Assembly: GCA_024763295.1 (NCBI GenBank) | Contig: JANTFU010000033.1 | Coordinates: forward strand, 1 to 12,947 | Reading direction: 5' to 3' | DNA: 12,947 nt | From: Anaerolineales bacterium | GTDB taxonomy: Bacteria; Chloroflexota; Anaerolineae; Anaerolineales; Villigracilaceae | In this document: positions 1 through 7,259 of the stretch, one piece after another | Layout: each line of letters starts with the position of its first letter | How positions within the stretch are numbered: position 1 is the first letter of the stretch | Translations under genes and position numbers: made by a program | The notes under the pieces: generated by a model | The model's input: the letters and a program-made list of their open reading frames with translations, nothing else | Told to the model about the DNA's origin: nothing | The model's database searches: none

Positions 1-9
1 GAGGGAGAT

Positions 10-43
10 TCTCCCCCATTTTGGGGGAGATGCCCGCAGGGCA
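10..43. repeat. Cluster of two small GC-rich hairpins, REP-like or terminator remnant
   Basis: Two palindromes lie back to back. The first has a perfect 8-bp stem, TCTCCCCC (10-17) with GGGGGAGA (23-30), around an ATTTT loop. The second is TGCCC (31-35), loop GCA, GGGCA (39-43). Another G-run follows at 45-49. No T-tract follows on the plus strand, so a classical rho-independent terminator for plus-strand transcription is not supported. The C/G-run layout resembles dispersed intergenic palindromic repeats found in many bacterial genomes. Whether it recurs elsewhere in this genome cannot be seen here. It may instead belong to the 3' end of a gene left of the window. Confidence 0.5.
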
Positions 44-132
44 GAGGGGGCGAGCGAAAACTTAACCAACAACTTTTTAATCCTCCCGAAAGAAAAAGGC
101 AAATTGAAAGCCATTTTTTGATAGCTTTCCCT

Positions 133-150
133 TATAATTTAGGCGGAGGT
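133..150 (+). promoter_or_regulatory. Consensus -10 box directly before a strong Shine-Dalgarno sequence
   Basis: A perfect TATAAT is at 133-138 and the strong ribosome binding site AGGCGGAGGT is at 141-150, 4 nt before the ATG at 155. No -35 box is well placed: TTGAAA at 104-109 is 23 bp away and TTGATA at 118-123 is 9 bp away. If the TATAAT were the real -10, transcription would start near 145, inside the Shine-Dalgarno sequence. The ribosome binding site is therefore well supported and the promoter is not. Confidence 0.4.
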
Positions 151-154
151 ACCC

Positions 155-673
155 ATGTATACACTCAAAGATAACGAGAAACTGACCCCCGTCATGTTCT
201 ACACCGAAGATGCGTTAATTCACGGCAAAGTTGTCACCACAAAAATCGTCCGCATCAACATCTGGTTGCGCTCAGACAGTGCGCCCAAATATGCGCACAT
301 TTTGGATGCACAAGTCATCTCGCTCACCGGCAATGGAAAAAGCATGAAATTCGACGAAATTTTTGTGCCCGTCGAACAAACCATTGCATACCATGCCGCT
401 CCCAGCGTGGAAATTGAGTTAGATTACATGGAAAACGAACCAAACCGCCACATGGTACCAATCAAAGCGGTTGGGAAATCCTTCCTGACGTTTTCGGGCG
501 AAAACCGTATCTCCACACAAACGGAATTTGGCACTACGCTCGAAGTTGGACGCACCAGTTGGCTCTCGCTTTACAACGTCGCCATTTCCACGCCCAATAT
601 GCCACAAATGCGTCTTGAAGTGCCCATGCTGCTTATGCGTCCCGAAGCCTTTATCTTTGCGCCCTTAGCCTAA
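155..673 (+). CDS. Conserved-looking protein of unknown function, 172 aa
   Basis: I do not recognise a characterised family. The protein has no signal peptide, no membrane segment and no obvious catalytic motif, so it is probably cytoplasmic. The sequence alternates polar and hydrophobic residues in short strands and looks mainly beta. The first half (about 10-80) contains a segment FYTEDALIHGKVV followed by LDAQVISLTG and ends in FVPVEQTIAYHAAP. This is reminiscent of small uncharacterised Chloroflexota beta proteins (DUF6812-like), but that assignment is from memory and weak. The second half (about 95-172) ends in a hydrophobic MLLMRPEAFIFAPLA tail. The ATG is fixed by a strong Shine-Dalgarno sequence at 141-150. 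The gene appears to be transcribed alone: the next gene converges on it after 7 bp. Confidence 0.75.
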   Translation: MYTLKDNEKLTPVMFYTEDALIHGKVVTTKIVRINIWLRSDSAPKYAHILDAQVISLTGNGKSMKFDEIFVPVEQTIAYHAAPSVEIELDYMENEPNRHMVPIKAVGKSFLTFSGENRISTQTEFGTTLEVGRTSWLSLYNVAISTPNMPQMRLEVPMLLMRPEAFIFAPLA

Positions 674-680
674 GAAGAAC

Positions 681-1445
681 CTATTTCATCCCAAAGCCCT
701 GGCGTTTCACCACAGTCAGCAAATCGGTGCGCTTTGGTTGAGATGTACGTCGGGCAGTATGCTCCAACCAACCATATTCTTCGACTTCATCCGTTTTGCC
801 GGGCGCATCCACTTGGCGTCCCTTGTAGATGCCAGTTTCAACCATTGCACGGTCGTAAGCATGTAGCGCGGCATCTTGGTCGGGGTTATATTGCTCCCAA
901 TGCAAAATCGCACCCAAAGGCAAGCGCGGACGGATGCTTGGTTTATGGTCTGGATAGCCCACCGTCATACCAGTGATCGGGAAAAGATGTTTGGGTAACG
1001 CCAAAAGCTCGATGACGCTCGCGGTATTATTTCTGATACCGCCAATATAGCAAATGCCCAACCCTAACGATTCGGCGGCAAGCGCGGTATTCTGCGCCGC
1101 GATGGCAGCATCCACTGCGGCAACAAGGAAATTTTCGAGATATTCGGCGTTATGTTCATAACCGCGCAGCGTATTTAGACGCTCAAGACGGTAACGATCT
1201 GCGCACCACATCAAAAAGACAGGCGCTTGCGAAATATGCTTTTGTCCGCCTGCCAACTCGGCGAGTTTGTCACGCTTCGCCTGCGATGTGACCGCTATCA
1301 CACTATAGGTTTGCATGTTGGAAGAGGTAGAAGCACGCTGTGCGGCGGCAACAATCGTTTCCACAACGGCAACAGGCACAGGGTCAGGTTTGTAGCGACG
1401 CACAGAACCGTGCGCATGAATCAGGTCTAAGGTTGGATTTTGCAT
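681..1445 (-). CDS. nfsA: NfsA-family NAD(P)H-dependent FMN nitroreductase
   Basis: This is a 254-aa flavoprotein of the NfsA/FRP group of nitroreductases. These are cytoplasmic FMN enzymes that use NADPH to reduce nitroaromatics, quinones and related electron acceptors by two-electron steps. Family hallmarks are visible along the chain: HAHGSVRRY at 10-18 (FMN phosphate-binding region), SSNMQ near 41-45, GGQKH at 66-70, AAESLGLGICYIGGIRNN at 123-140, and RPRLP at 172-176, with the less conserved tail typical of NfsA. Length matches the family (about 240-250 aa). The ATG at 1443-1445 has a GGAG (minus strand, 1455-1458) 9 nt upstream. It is divergent from the large HD-GYP gene, with an inverted repeat between them that could regulate it. 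Its 3' end is 7 bp from the converging upstream gene with no visible terminator between. The physiological substrate cannot be inferred; chromate, quinone or flavin reductase roles are possible. Confidence 0.9.
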   Translation of the reverse strand: MQNPTLDLIHAHGSVRRYKPDPVPVAVVETIVAAAQRASTSSNMQTYSVIAVTSQAKRDKLAELAGGQKHISQAPVFLMWCADRYRLERLNTLRGYEHNAEYLENFLVAAVDAAIAAQNTALAAESLGLGICYIGGIRNNTASVIELLALPKHLFPITGMTVGYPDHKPSIRPRLPLGAILHWEQYNPDQDAALHAYDRAMVETGIYKGRQVDAPGKTDEVEEYGWLEHTARRTSQPKRTDLLTVVKRQGFGMK

Positions 1446-1491
1446 CTTTCTTTACTCCAGTAAAATCTATTCCGTTATTCTCATTTTTTTA

Positions 1492-1525
1492 TTATTCTAC
1501 TGCATCACAAAAATAAGTAGAATAA
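1492..1525. promoter_or_regulatory. Operator-like inverted repeat in divergent intergenic region
   Basis: A perfect 10-bp inverted repeat is present: TTATTCTACT at 1492-1501 and AGTAGAATAA at 1516-1525, with a 14-bp spacer. It lies between the divergent nitroreductase (start 1445) and HD-GYP (start 1603) genes, so it cannot terminate either one. Each arm contains TAGAAT, a plausible weak -10 box pointing outward (1494-1499 minus for the nitroreductase, 1518-1523 plus), but no good -35 box accompanies them. The likeliest role is binding of a dimeric regulator that overlaps the nitroreductase promoter and sits upstream of the TATAAT at 1566-1571. The regulator is unknown and the role is inference. 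Confidence 0.5.
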
Positions 1526-1565
1526 AACAGAGAAAAGGCAAACAGCGCGCAGTCAAATTTCTCTT

Positions 1566-1571
1566 TATAAT
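1566..1571 (+). promoter_or_regulatory. Candidate -10 box for the HD-GYP gene
   Basis: TATAAT followed by AC would place the transcription start near 1578, giving a leader of about 25 nt before the TTG start at 1603. No TTGACA-like hexamer lies 16-18 bp upstream, so the promoter either depends on an activator or is a chance match. A modest Shine-Dalgarno sequence, AAGAGAG at 1590-1596, precedes the start codon. Confidence 0.45.
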
Positions 1572-1602
1572 ACGGGTAAAGTCAAAACCAAGAGAGTTCC
1601 CC

Positions 1603-4600
1603 TTGAAAAAGAAAGATTCTGAGAACAAAGAAAAAAAATCTACTCTCTCTGAAGAAGCATTTCGCTATCATTTGCTTGCAGAGCGATCTTTTGACCTTGT
1701 CACGGTGCAAGACATTTCTCGGAGACTGGTTTATGTGAACCGTATTTGGGCGCAAACCCTCGGCTACACCATCGAAGAATGTGTAGGCAAACATATTTCT
1801 GCCTTTCTCAGCCCTGAAGACGAAAAAGCCGGTTTAGCGAGAAATAAAAAAAGGCTGGCAGGGGCAACCGAGGCATTTGAGTATCAGGTAGAACTCATCG
1901 CACGCGATGGCAGCCGAATTCCTGTTGCCGTATCATCTTCGCCGATGTCCATCGAAGATGGGATTCCAAGGGATATTTTGGTTGTAGCGCGAGATTTACG
2001 CGAACAAAAAAAACAAGAAGAAGCCTTGCGACAAAGCGAAATTCGCTATCGTGAGCTTTTTGAAAACGCCCCATACGCCATGTGGGAGCAAGATTTTTCA
2101 GCCGTCAAGGCATTTCTCACACAACTACAAGAAGAGCAGGGCGTCAAAGACATTGGCTATCACCTTAAAGAAAATCGGGCAGACTTACTGCGATGCGTGG
2201 AATTGGTCAAAACCGTTGATGTCAATCAAAGCGCGGTTACCTTACACAGAGCAAATGACAAAGATGAACTGCTCTCGACCAGTTTCGACAATATTCTATT
2301 TAAAGATGCCCTAGATGCATTTCAACTCGCCCTGACTGCCATGTGGCGTGGGGAAAAAGAATTTCATACGGAAACGCAAGCCAAACGCTTAGATGGAACA
2401 TCTTTTACGCAAAGCGTACATTGGCAACAAACGCACAACGAAAATCAAACTAATTGGGAACGCGTGATCGTTTCTACACAAAATATTAGCGAGCTAAAAA
2501 AAGCAGAGATCACGCTCAAACAACAACTCAACGAATTAAACGTCCTGCAAGCCACCGCATTTACCTGTGCGCAAGCCAAAGACATCAACTCCCTCTTACG
2601 ACAAATCACCAACATTATCGGGAACACACTATATCCGGATATTTACGGAATCATCATCGTTGACGAAAAAGAAAAAACACTCACAGTGCATGATTCCTAT
2701 AGTTTTTCAGGCAGTGATACTCCCAAAAGCTATCCCCTTACACACGGGCTTACGGGCAAAGCCGCCTCTACACAAAAAAGCATTCGCGCCGATGATGTAC
2801 ATCAACACCCCGAATATATTGCATCAAATGCCGCTATTCGCTCAGAATTATGTGTGCCGATCAAAGTGATTGACCACGTCTTAGGCGTCATCAATGTTGA
2901 AAGCGTGCGGACTGCCTATTTCACCGCCGCAGATGAACGCCTACTCAGCACAATTGCAACCCAATTAGCAACAGCCATACAAAAGCTGCAATCCTTTGAA
3001 GAAGAACAGAAAAAACGCAACATCGCAGAAACACTTCAAAAAATAACAGTCACTTTAACAAATTCACGCGACCCGAGCAAAGCGATTGAGGCGATCTTAA
3101 GTGAATTGAGCAACGTCATCGAATTCACAAGCGCATCAATCCAACTCTTGCGCGGAGACCATTTAGTCATCGTGGGCGGACGGGGCGACTTGGTCATTAA
3201 AAAAGAAAAAGATCGTATCTTCCCCTATCCTGGGGAAAATCCAAACACCTACATTCTGGACAAAAAACATCCATACATCATCAATAATGCGCAAGAAGAA
3301 AATTACCAAGACTTCAAAGACATGCCCGGTATTCGCTCTTGGCTGGGCGTACCGCTCATCGCCAAAGAACGCCCAATCGGCATATTAACCCTTGACAGTG
3401 ATAAGGTAAACCACTTCACACAAGATGATGTCGATCTCGTAACCGTATTTGCACACAGTGCCGCGCTTGCGCTCGAAAATGCGCAACTATTCAACGCCGA
3501 ACAAACCCGCCGACAGGAAGCCGAAACGCTGCGTGAAATCGCCTTGGCACTTACATCCACCCTCGATCTCAAAGGAGCCATCCAACAGATTCTAGAGCAG
3601 TTGAACCGCGTTTTACCATACGATAGCGCCAGTGTTCAAGTACTCAAAGGCAATGAGCTAATTATCATCGGCGCACGCGGTCTGGATAATGCGGAGGAAA
3701 TTATGAAACTCCGCTTCCCCATCCCGGGAGACAACCCCAACACGAAAGTTATTCAACAAAAAAGCGTTGTCATCCTGCATGACGCACAACGTGAACACGC
3801 ACCTTTTCGCGAAGAACTCCACAAACAAACACATTCCTGGATGGGCATTCCAATGATTTTCCGCGAGAAAGTCATCGGCATGTTAGCGGTCGATAGCAAA
3901 GAGAAAAACCGTTTCAATATGGCAAGTGCGGAAACCGCGCAAGCCTTTGCAACGCAAGCCGCCATCGCGATTGAAAACGCCCGCCTTTACAACGAAGAGA
4001 AAAAACGCCGCCAAGAATCAGAAACCCTACGCCAGGCGGCTCACACAATCACATCATCGCTCGACCTTGATGAAGTGCTGAACACCATCTTGGAATCTAT
4101 CAAACGCGTCATCCCTTTTTACAGTGCCGCCGTAATGCTCTTTCACGGAGACGAGACCCAAATCACAAGCGGCTATAACTTACCCAAAAACGGCAAACAT
4201 ATCGGCAAACGCTTCAAAGTTGAAAACGACCAATTACTTCAGGAACTTCTTGAAAAAAAATATCCGATTATTCTTAAAGATGCCCAAAAAGACCCTTCCT
4301 TTGGCAAATGGGGAGAAACCGACTACGTTCGCGGCTGGATGGCAATCCCGCTTATCGTCCGCGGCAACATCATCGGCTACATCACGCTCGACAGCAAAGA
4401 AGTGGATACTTACCAGCAAAAACATGCTGAACTGGCTCAAGTCTTTGCTCATCAAGCCGCCTCAGCAATCAATAATGCGCGCCTCTACGAAGAAGCGCTC
4501 AAAACAGCCGATCGGCGCGCCGTCCTACACAAAATCAGTCAGGAAATTTCACGCGGCATTCAATCCCCAGAAAAAATTTACGAAAGCGTTTATCAGGCAG

Positions 4601-7125
4601 CGGAAAAACTAATCCCATGCGATGCCTTTGCGCTCGTCTTACGATACAAAGACGATCCTGAAAACGACCATGCAGTTTTTCTTGCCGAAAAAGGCAGCCG
4701 ATATCCGGCGTTATCCATGCCACGTGCCGAGAGCATCATTTCATCGGTAGAAAAAAATGAAAAATCCATTATCTGCAACAATTTCTCTGCCGAAAACCTC
4801 AACCTAAATCCTAAAAATCGCTTTGGCAGCCCTAAAAAAGTACAATCCCTGATTATCTCACCCTTATTAAGCGGTAACGAGATCATAGGCGCCATTTCTG
4901 CACAAAGCTACGAAACCGATATTTACTCACCCGAACACACCATCCAACTCGATATGCTCGCCGCCCACACCGCCGCAGCTATCGAAAATGCACGCTTGCT
5001 TGCTGAATCAGAGCAACGCGGACGTGAATTTGCCGAACTTTATCAAGTTTCCCAAGATATGGTCACCAATCCAAACACCGATCGACTGCTAGAAGCTATG
5101 CTCGAACGTGCTACCAAATTAATTGGCGTCTCATACGCGGGAATTTACATCTATGAAGAATCCAGCACGGAGTTGATCGCCAGCAAATTCTATGGATTAA
5201 GCGCAAGCGACCAGAAAAAAGTGTTGGATATACGCCTAAAAATGGGGGAGGGCTTGGCAGGCAGGGTAGCCAAAAATCTAAAACCCATGCAGGTAACCGA
5301 CTACCAAACATGGCATGGACGCAGCATCCAATACAAGAACACGCTCCCCTTCAGCACATCGTTGGCACTGCCACTTGTATACAGCGGCGAACTCATGGGC
5401 GTACTCTCACTCTTCGAACTCGCCCCCAAAACATACCAATTCAACGAAAACGATCAGCGCATCATGAAGCTCTTTGCGGCTCAGTTTTCCAGCGCATTGC
5501 ATAGTGCCAAACAACTCAAACAAATTACAACCCGCCTTGCAGAACTCGAAGCCATCAACCAACTTTCCAGAGCCTTACGCGCAACTGAAAACCCTATGGA
5601 TATGCTCCCTATCCTGCTGGACGAAGTCAGCCACTCACTGCGGATCGAAGCCTGCGTTGTGTGGATGAGTCGACCCTACACCGACAAAATCTATCGTGCA
5701 GAAGCCAAAGGCTGGATCGCCGATATCAAAGCAGACGAACAGAAAAACAATGTGGGGATTATCGGACATGTTTTCAGCGAGGGTATTCCATACCAAAGCA
5801 ATAATGTTGCAAACGACCCCTACATCCAGAGCGATAATCCAGAATACCTCGCTAGAAATTGGAATGGTTTATGGGTTCCTATGCGTACCAGCAACGCCGT
5901 CATCGGCGTGCTCGGCGCTATCGCTGAAGCCCCGCGTGAGTTCAACAGCAGTGACCGGCAAATCCTCAATATCATGGCAGAAATTGCCGGTAACGCTTTT
6001 CACCGGGCACAACTTCACTTGCGCACCGAACAACAACTCAAACGTCTGACCGCACTACGCAATATCGATACGTCCATTAGTGCACACGCCGAACTACATC
6101 TCACCCTGCAACTTCTAATCGAACAAACCATTAATCAACTTGAAGTCGATGCCGCAAACATCCTTCTCGTTGACAAGACCACCAAAAATCTCAAATTCTT
6201 TGCCGGTAGCGGCTTCAAAGATCCCAACATACACGAACTCAGCTTGCCTCATGACGAGGGCTTACCCGGAAAAGCCATCCGACAGCGCAAGATTATTCAC
6301 AGCCACCAAGCCTATGATGATGTCTGTCTCGCACGTCGTAACTGGCTCGCAGAAGAAAAATTCACCTGCTATTACGCCGTTCCGTTGAATGCCAAAGGCA
6401 ATATTCTCGGTATTCTCGAAGTTTTCAAGAAAAAACATCGCAACATGCCAACGGAATGGATGGATTTTCTCAAAGCGCTCGCCGGTCAAGCTGCCATCGC
6501 AATCGACAACCATGAATTGGTCGAAGACCTAAAAAAGAGCAACGAAGAACTTGCCCTCGCCTACGATACCACTCTGGAAGGCTGGGGCAAAGCCCTCGAA
6601 CTCCGCGACAAAGAAACTCAGGGACATACCCTCAATGTCACCGAACTGACCCTTGAACTTGCCCGCTATCTTGGCATCCCAGAAGATGAACTCATCAACA
6701 TCTACCGCGGCGCGCTCCTGCATGATATTGGCAAAATGGGCATCCCCGACAACATCCTCCGAAAGCCGGGACCGCTCACAAAAGAAGAGTGGCAGATTAT
6801 GCGCCAACATCCGCAATTTGCCTACAATATGCTCTCTTCCATTCCCTATTTACACGCTGCAATCGATATTCCTTACTGCCATCACGAACGCTGGGACGGC
6901 AGTGGCTATCCGCGCGGGCTAAAAGGAAAAGAAATTCCTCTGGCAGCGCGCATCTTCTCGATCATCGACGTTTGGGATGCTCTCCTCACTGACCGCCCCT
7001 ACCGAGAAGCATGGCCCCAGAAAGTCGTTATTGACTATATCCGTAACGAAAGTGGCAGCCGCTTTGACCCTGAAATTGTAGAGAAATTCATCAAAATGGT
7101 CGAGAAAAAAGGAAAGACGAATTAA
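1603..7125 (+). CDS. PAS(2)-GAF(8)-HD-GYP sensor, predicted cyclic di-GMP phosphodiesterase
   Basis: This is a 1840-aa soluble protein with no signal peptide or transmembrane segment. Domains in order (approximate residues): PAS/PAC 20-137; a second, longer PAS with FENAPYAMWEQDFS 145-302; GAF1 307-456; GAF2 475-627; GAF3 641-796; GAF4 807-963; GAF5 972-1133; GAF6 1140-1303; GAF7 1312-1468; GAF8 1479-1638; HD-GYP 1654-1840. Helical linkers rich in E, K, R and Q join the GAFs. The HD-GYP part is intact: H1675, HDIGK 1707-1711, IPDNIL just after, HHERWDGSGYP 1760-1770, then IIDVWDALLTDRPYREAW. In characterised members these residues bind two or three metal ions and hydrolyse cyclic di-GMP to pGpG or GMP. 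PAS and GAF domains bind ligands or cofactors and mediate dimerisation; the ligands are unknown here. No GGDEF, EAL, histidine kinase or receiver domain was seen. The TTG start is chosen because it follows AAGAGAG at 1590-1596 and a TATAAT at 1566; the start is uncertain by a few residues. The gene stands alone and ends at a shared terminator. Confidence 0.93.
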   Translation: MKKKDSENKEKKSTLSEEAFRYHLLAERSFDLVTVQDISRRLVYVNRIWAQTLGYTIEECVGKHISAFLSPEDEKAGLARNKKRLAGATEAFEYQVELIARDGSRIPVAVSSSPMSIEDGIPRDILVVARDLREQKKQEEALRQSEIRYRELFENAPYAMWEQDFSAVKAFLTQLQEEQGVKDIGYHLKENRADLLRCVELVKTVDVNQSAVTLHRANDKDELLSTSFDNILFKDALDAFQLALTAMWRGEKEFHTETQAKRLDGTSFTQSVHWQQTHNENQTNWERVIVSTQNISELKKAEITLKQQLNELNVLQATAFTCAQAKDINSLLRQITNIIGNTLYPDIYGIIIVDEKEKTLTVHDSYSFSGSDTPKSYPLTHGLTGKAASTQKSIRADDVHQHPEYIASNAAIRSELCVPIKVIDHVLGVINVESVRTAYFTAADERLLSTIATQLATAIQKLQSFEEEQKKRNIAETLQKITVTLTNSRDPSKAIEAILSELSNVIEFTSASIQLLRGDHLVIVGGRGDLVIKKEKDRIFPYPGENPNTYILDKKHPYIINNAQEENYQDFKDMPGIRSWLGVPLIAKERPIGILTLDSDKVNHFTQDDVDLVTVFAHSAALALENAQLFNAEQTRRQEAETLREIALALTSTLDLKGAIQQILEQLNRVLPYDSASVQVLKGNELIIIGARGLDNAEEIMKLRFPIPGDNPNTKVIQQKSVVILHDAQREHAPFREELHKQTHSWMGIPMIFREKVIGMLAVDSKEKNRFNMASAETAQAFATQAAIAIENARLYNEEKKRRQESETLRQAAHTITSSLDLDEVLNTILESIKRVIPFYSAAVMLFHGDETQITSGYNLPKNGKHIGKRFKVENDQLLQELLEKKYPIILKDAQKDPSFGKWGETDYVRGWMAIPLIVRGNIIGYITLDSKEVDTYQQKHAELAQVFAHQAASAINNARLYEEALKTADRRAVLHKISQEISRGIQSPEKIYESVYQAAEKLIPCDAFALVLRYKDDPENDHAVFLAEKGSRYPALSMPRAESIISSVEKNEKSIICNNFSAENLNLNPKNRFGSPKKVQSLIISPLLSGNEIIGAISAQSYETDIYSPEHTIQLDMLAAHTAAAIENARLLAESEQRGREFAELYQVSQDMVTNPNTDRLLEAMLERATKLIGVSYAGIYIYEESSTELIASKFYGLSASDQKKVLDIRLKMGEGLAGRVAKNLKPMQVTDYQTWHGRSIQYKNTLPFSTSLALPLVYSGELMGVLSLFELAPKTYQFNENDQRIMKLFAAQFSSALHSAKQLKQITTRLAELEAINQLSRALRATENPMDMLPILLDEVSHSLRIEACVVWMSRPYTDKIYRAEAKGWIADIKADEQKNNVGIIGHVFSEGIPYQSNNVANDPYIQSDNPEYLARNWNGLWVPMRTSNAVIGVLGAIAEAPREFNSSDRQILNIMAEIAGNAFHRAQLHLRTEQQLKRLTALRNIDTSISAHAELHLTLQLLIEQTINQLEVDAANILLVDKTTKNLKFFAGSGFKDPNIHELSLPHDEGLPGKAIRQRKIIHSHQAYDDVCLARRNWLAEEKFTCYYAVPLNAKGNILGILEVFKKKHRNMPTEWMDFLKALAGQAAIAIDNHELVEDLKKSNEELALAYDTTLEGWGKALELRDKETQGHTLNVTELTLELARYLGIPEDELINIYRGALLHDIGKMGIPDNILRKPGPLTKEEWQIMRQHPQFAYNMLSSIPYLHAAIDIPYCHHERWDGSGYPRGLKGKEIPLAARIFSIIDVWDALLTDRPYREAWPQKVVIDYIRNESGSRFDPEIVEKFIKMVEKKGKTN

Positions 7126-7208
7126 TGTGCAAGGCTCTTTGAACTGGAGAACCGCACCAAAACGCCAACTCTCTTCTCTGATCAGGCATGAAGCTCACAC
7201 GCAAATCA

Positions 7209-7235
7209 AAAAGCCGACGCAACCCGTCGGCTTTT
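7209..7235. terminator. Bidirectional intrinsic terminator between HD-GYP gene and tyrS
   Basis: The stem AAAAGCCGACG (7209-7219) pairs perfectly with CGTCGGCTTTT (7225-7235) around the loop CAACC. T-runs follow on both strands: TTTT at the plus end, and five T on the minus strand from the A-run 7208-7212. It sits between the convergent HD-GYP gene (ends 7125) and tyrS (ends 7260) and can serve both. The remaining bases of this gap (7126-7208) show no gene. Confidence 0.9.
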
Positions 7236-7259
7236 CATTTTCAGCTGACTACTTCAAAC

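Noticed and set aside
1603..7125. Histidine kinase or diguanylate cyclase identity for the large PAS/GAF protein
   Set aside because: No phospho-acceptor helix, ATPase domain, receiver domain, GGDEF or EAL motif was found; the only output domain is HD-GYP.
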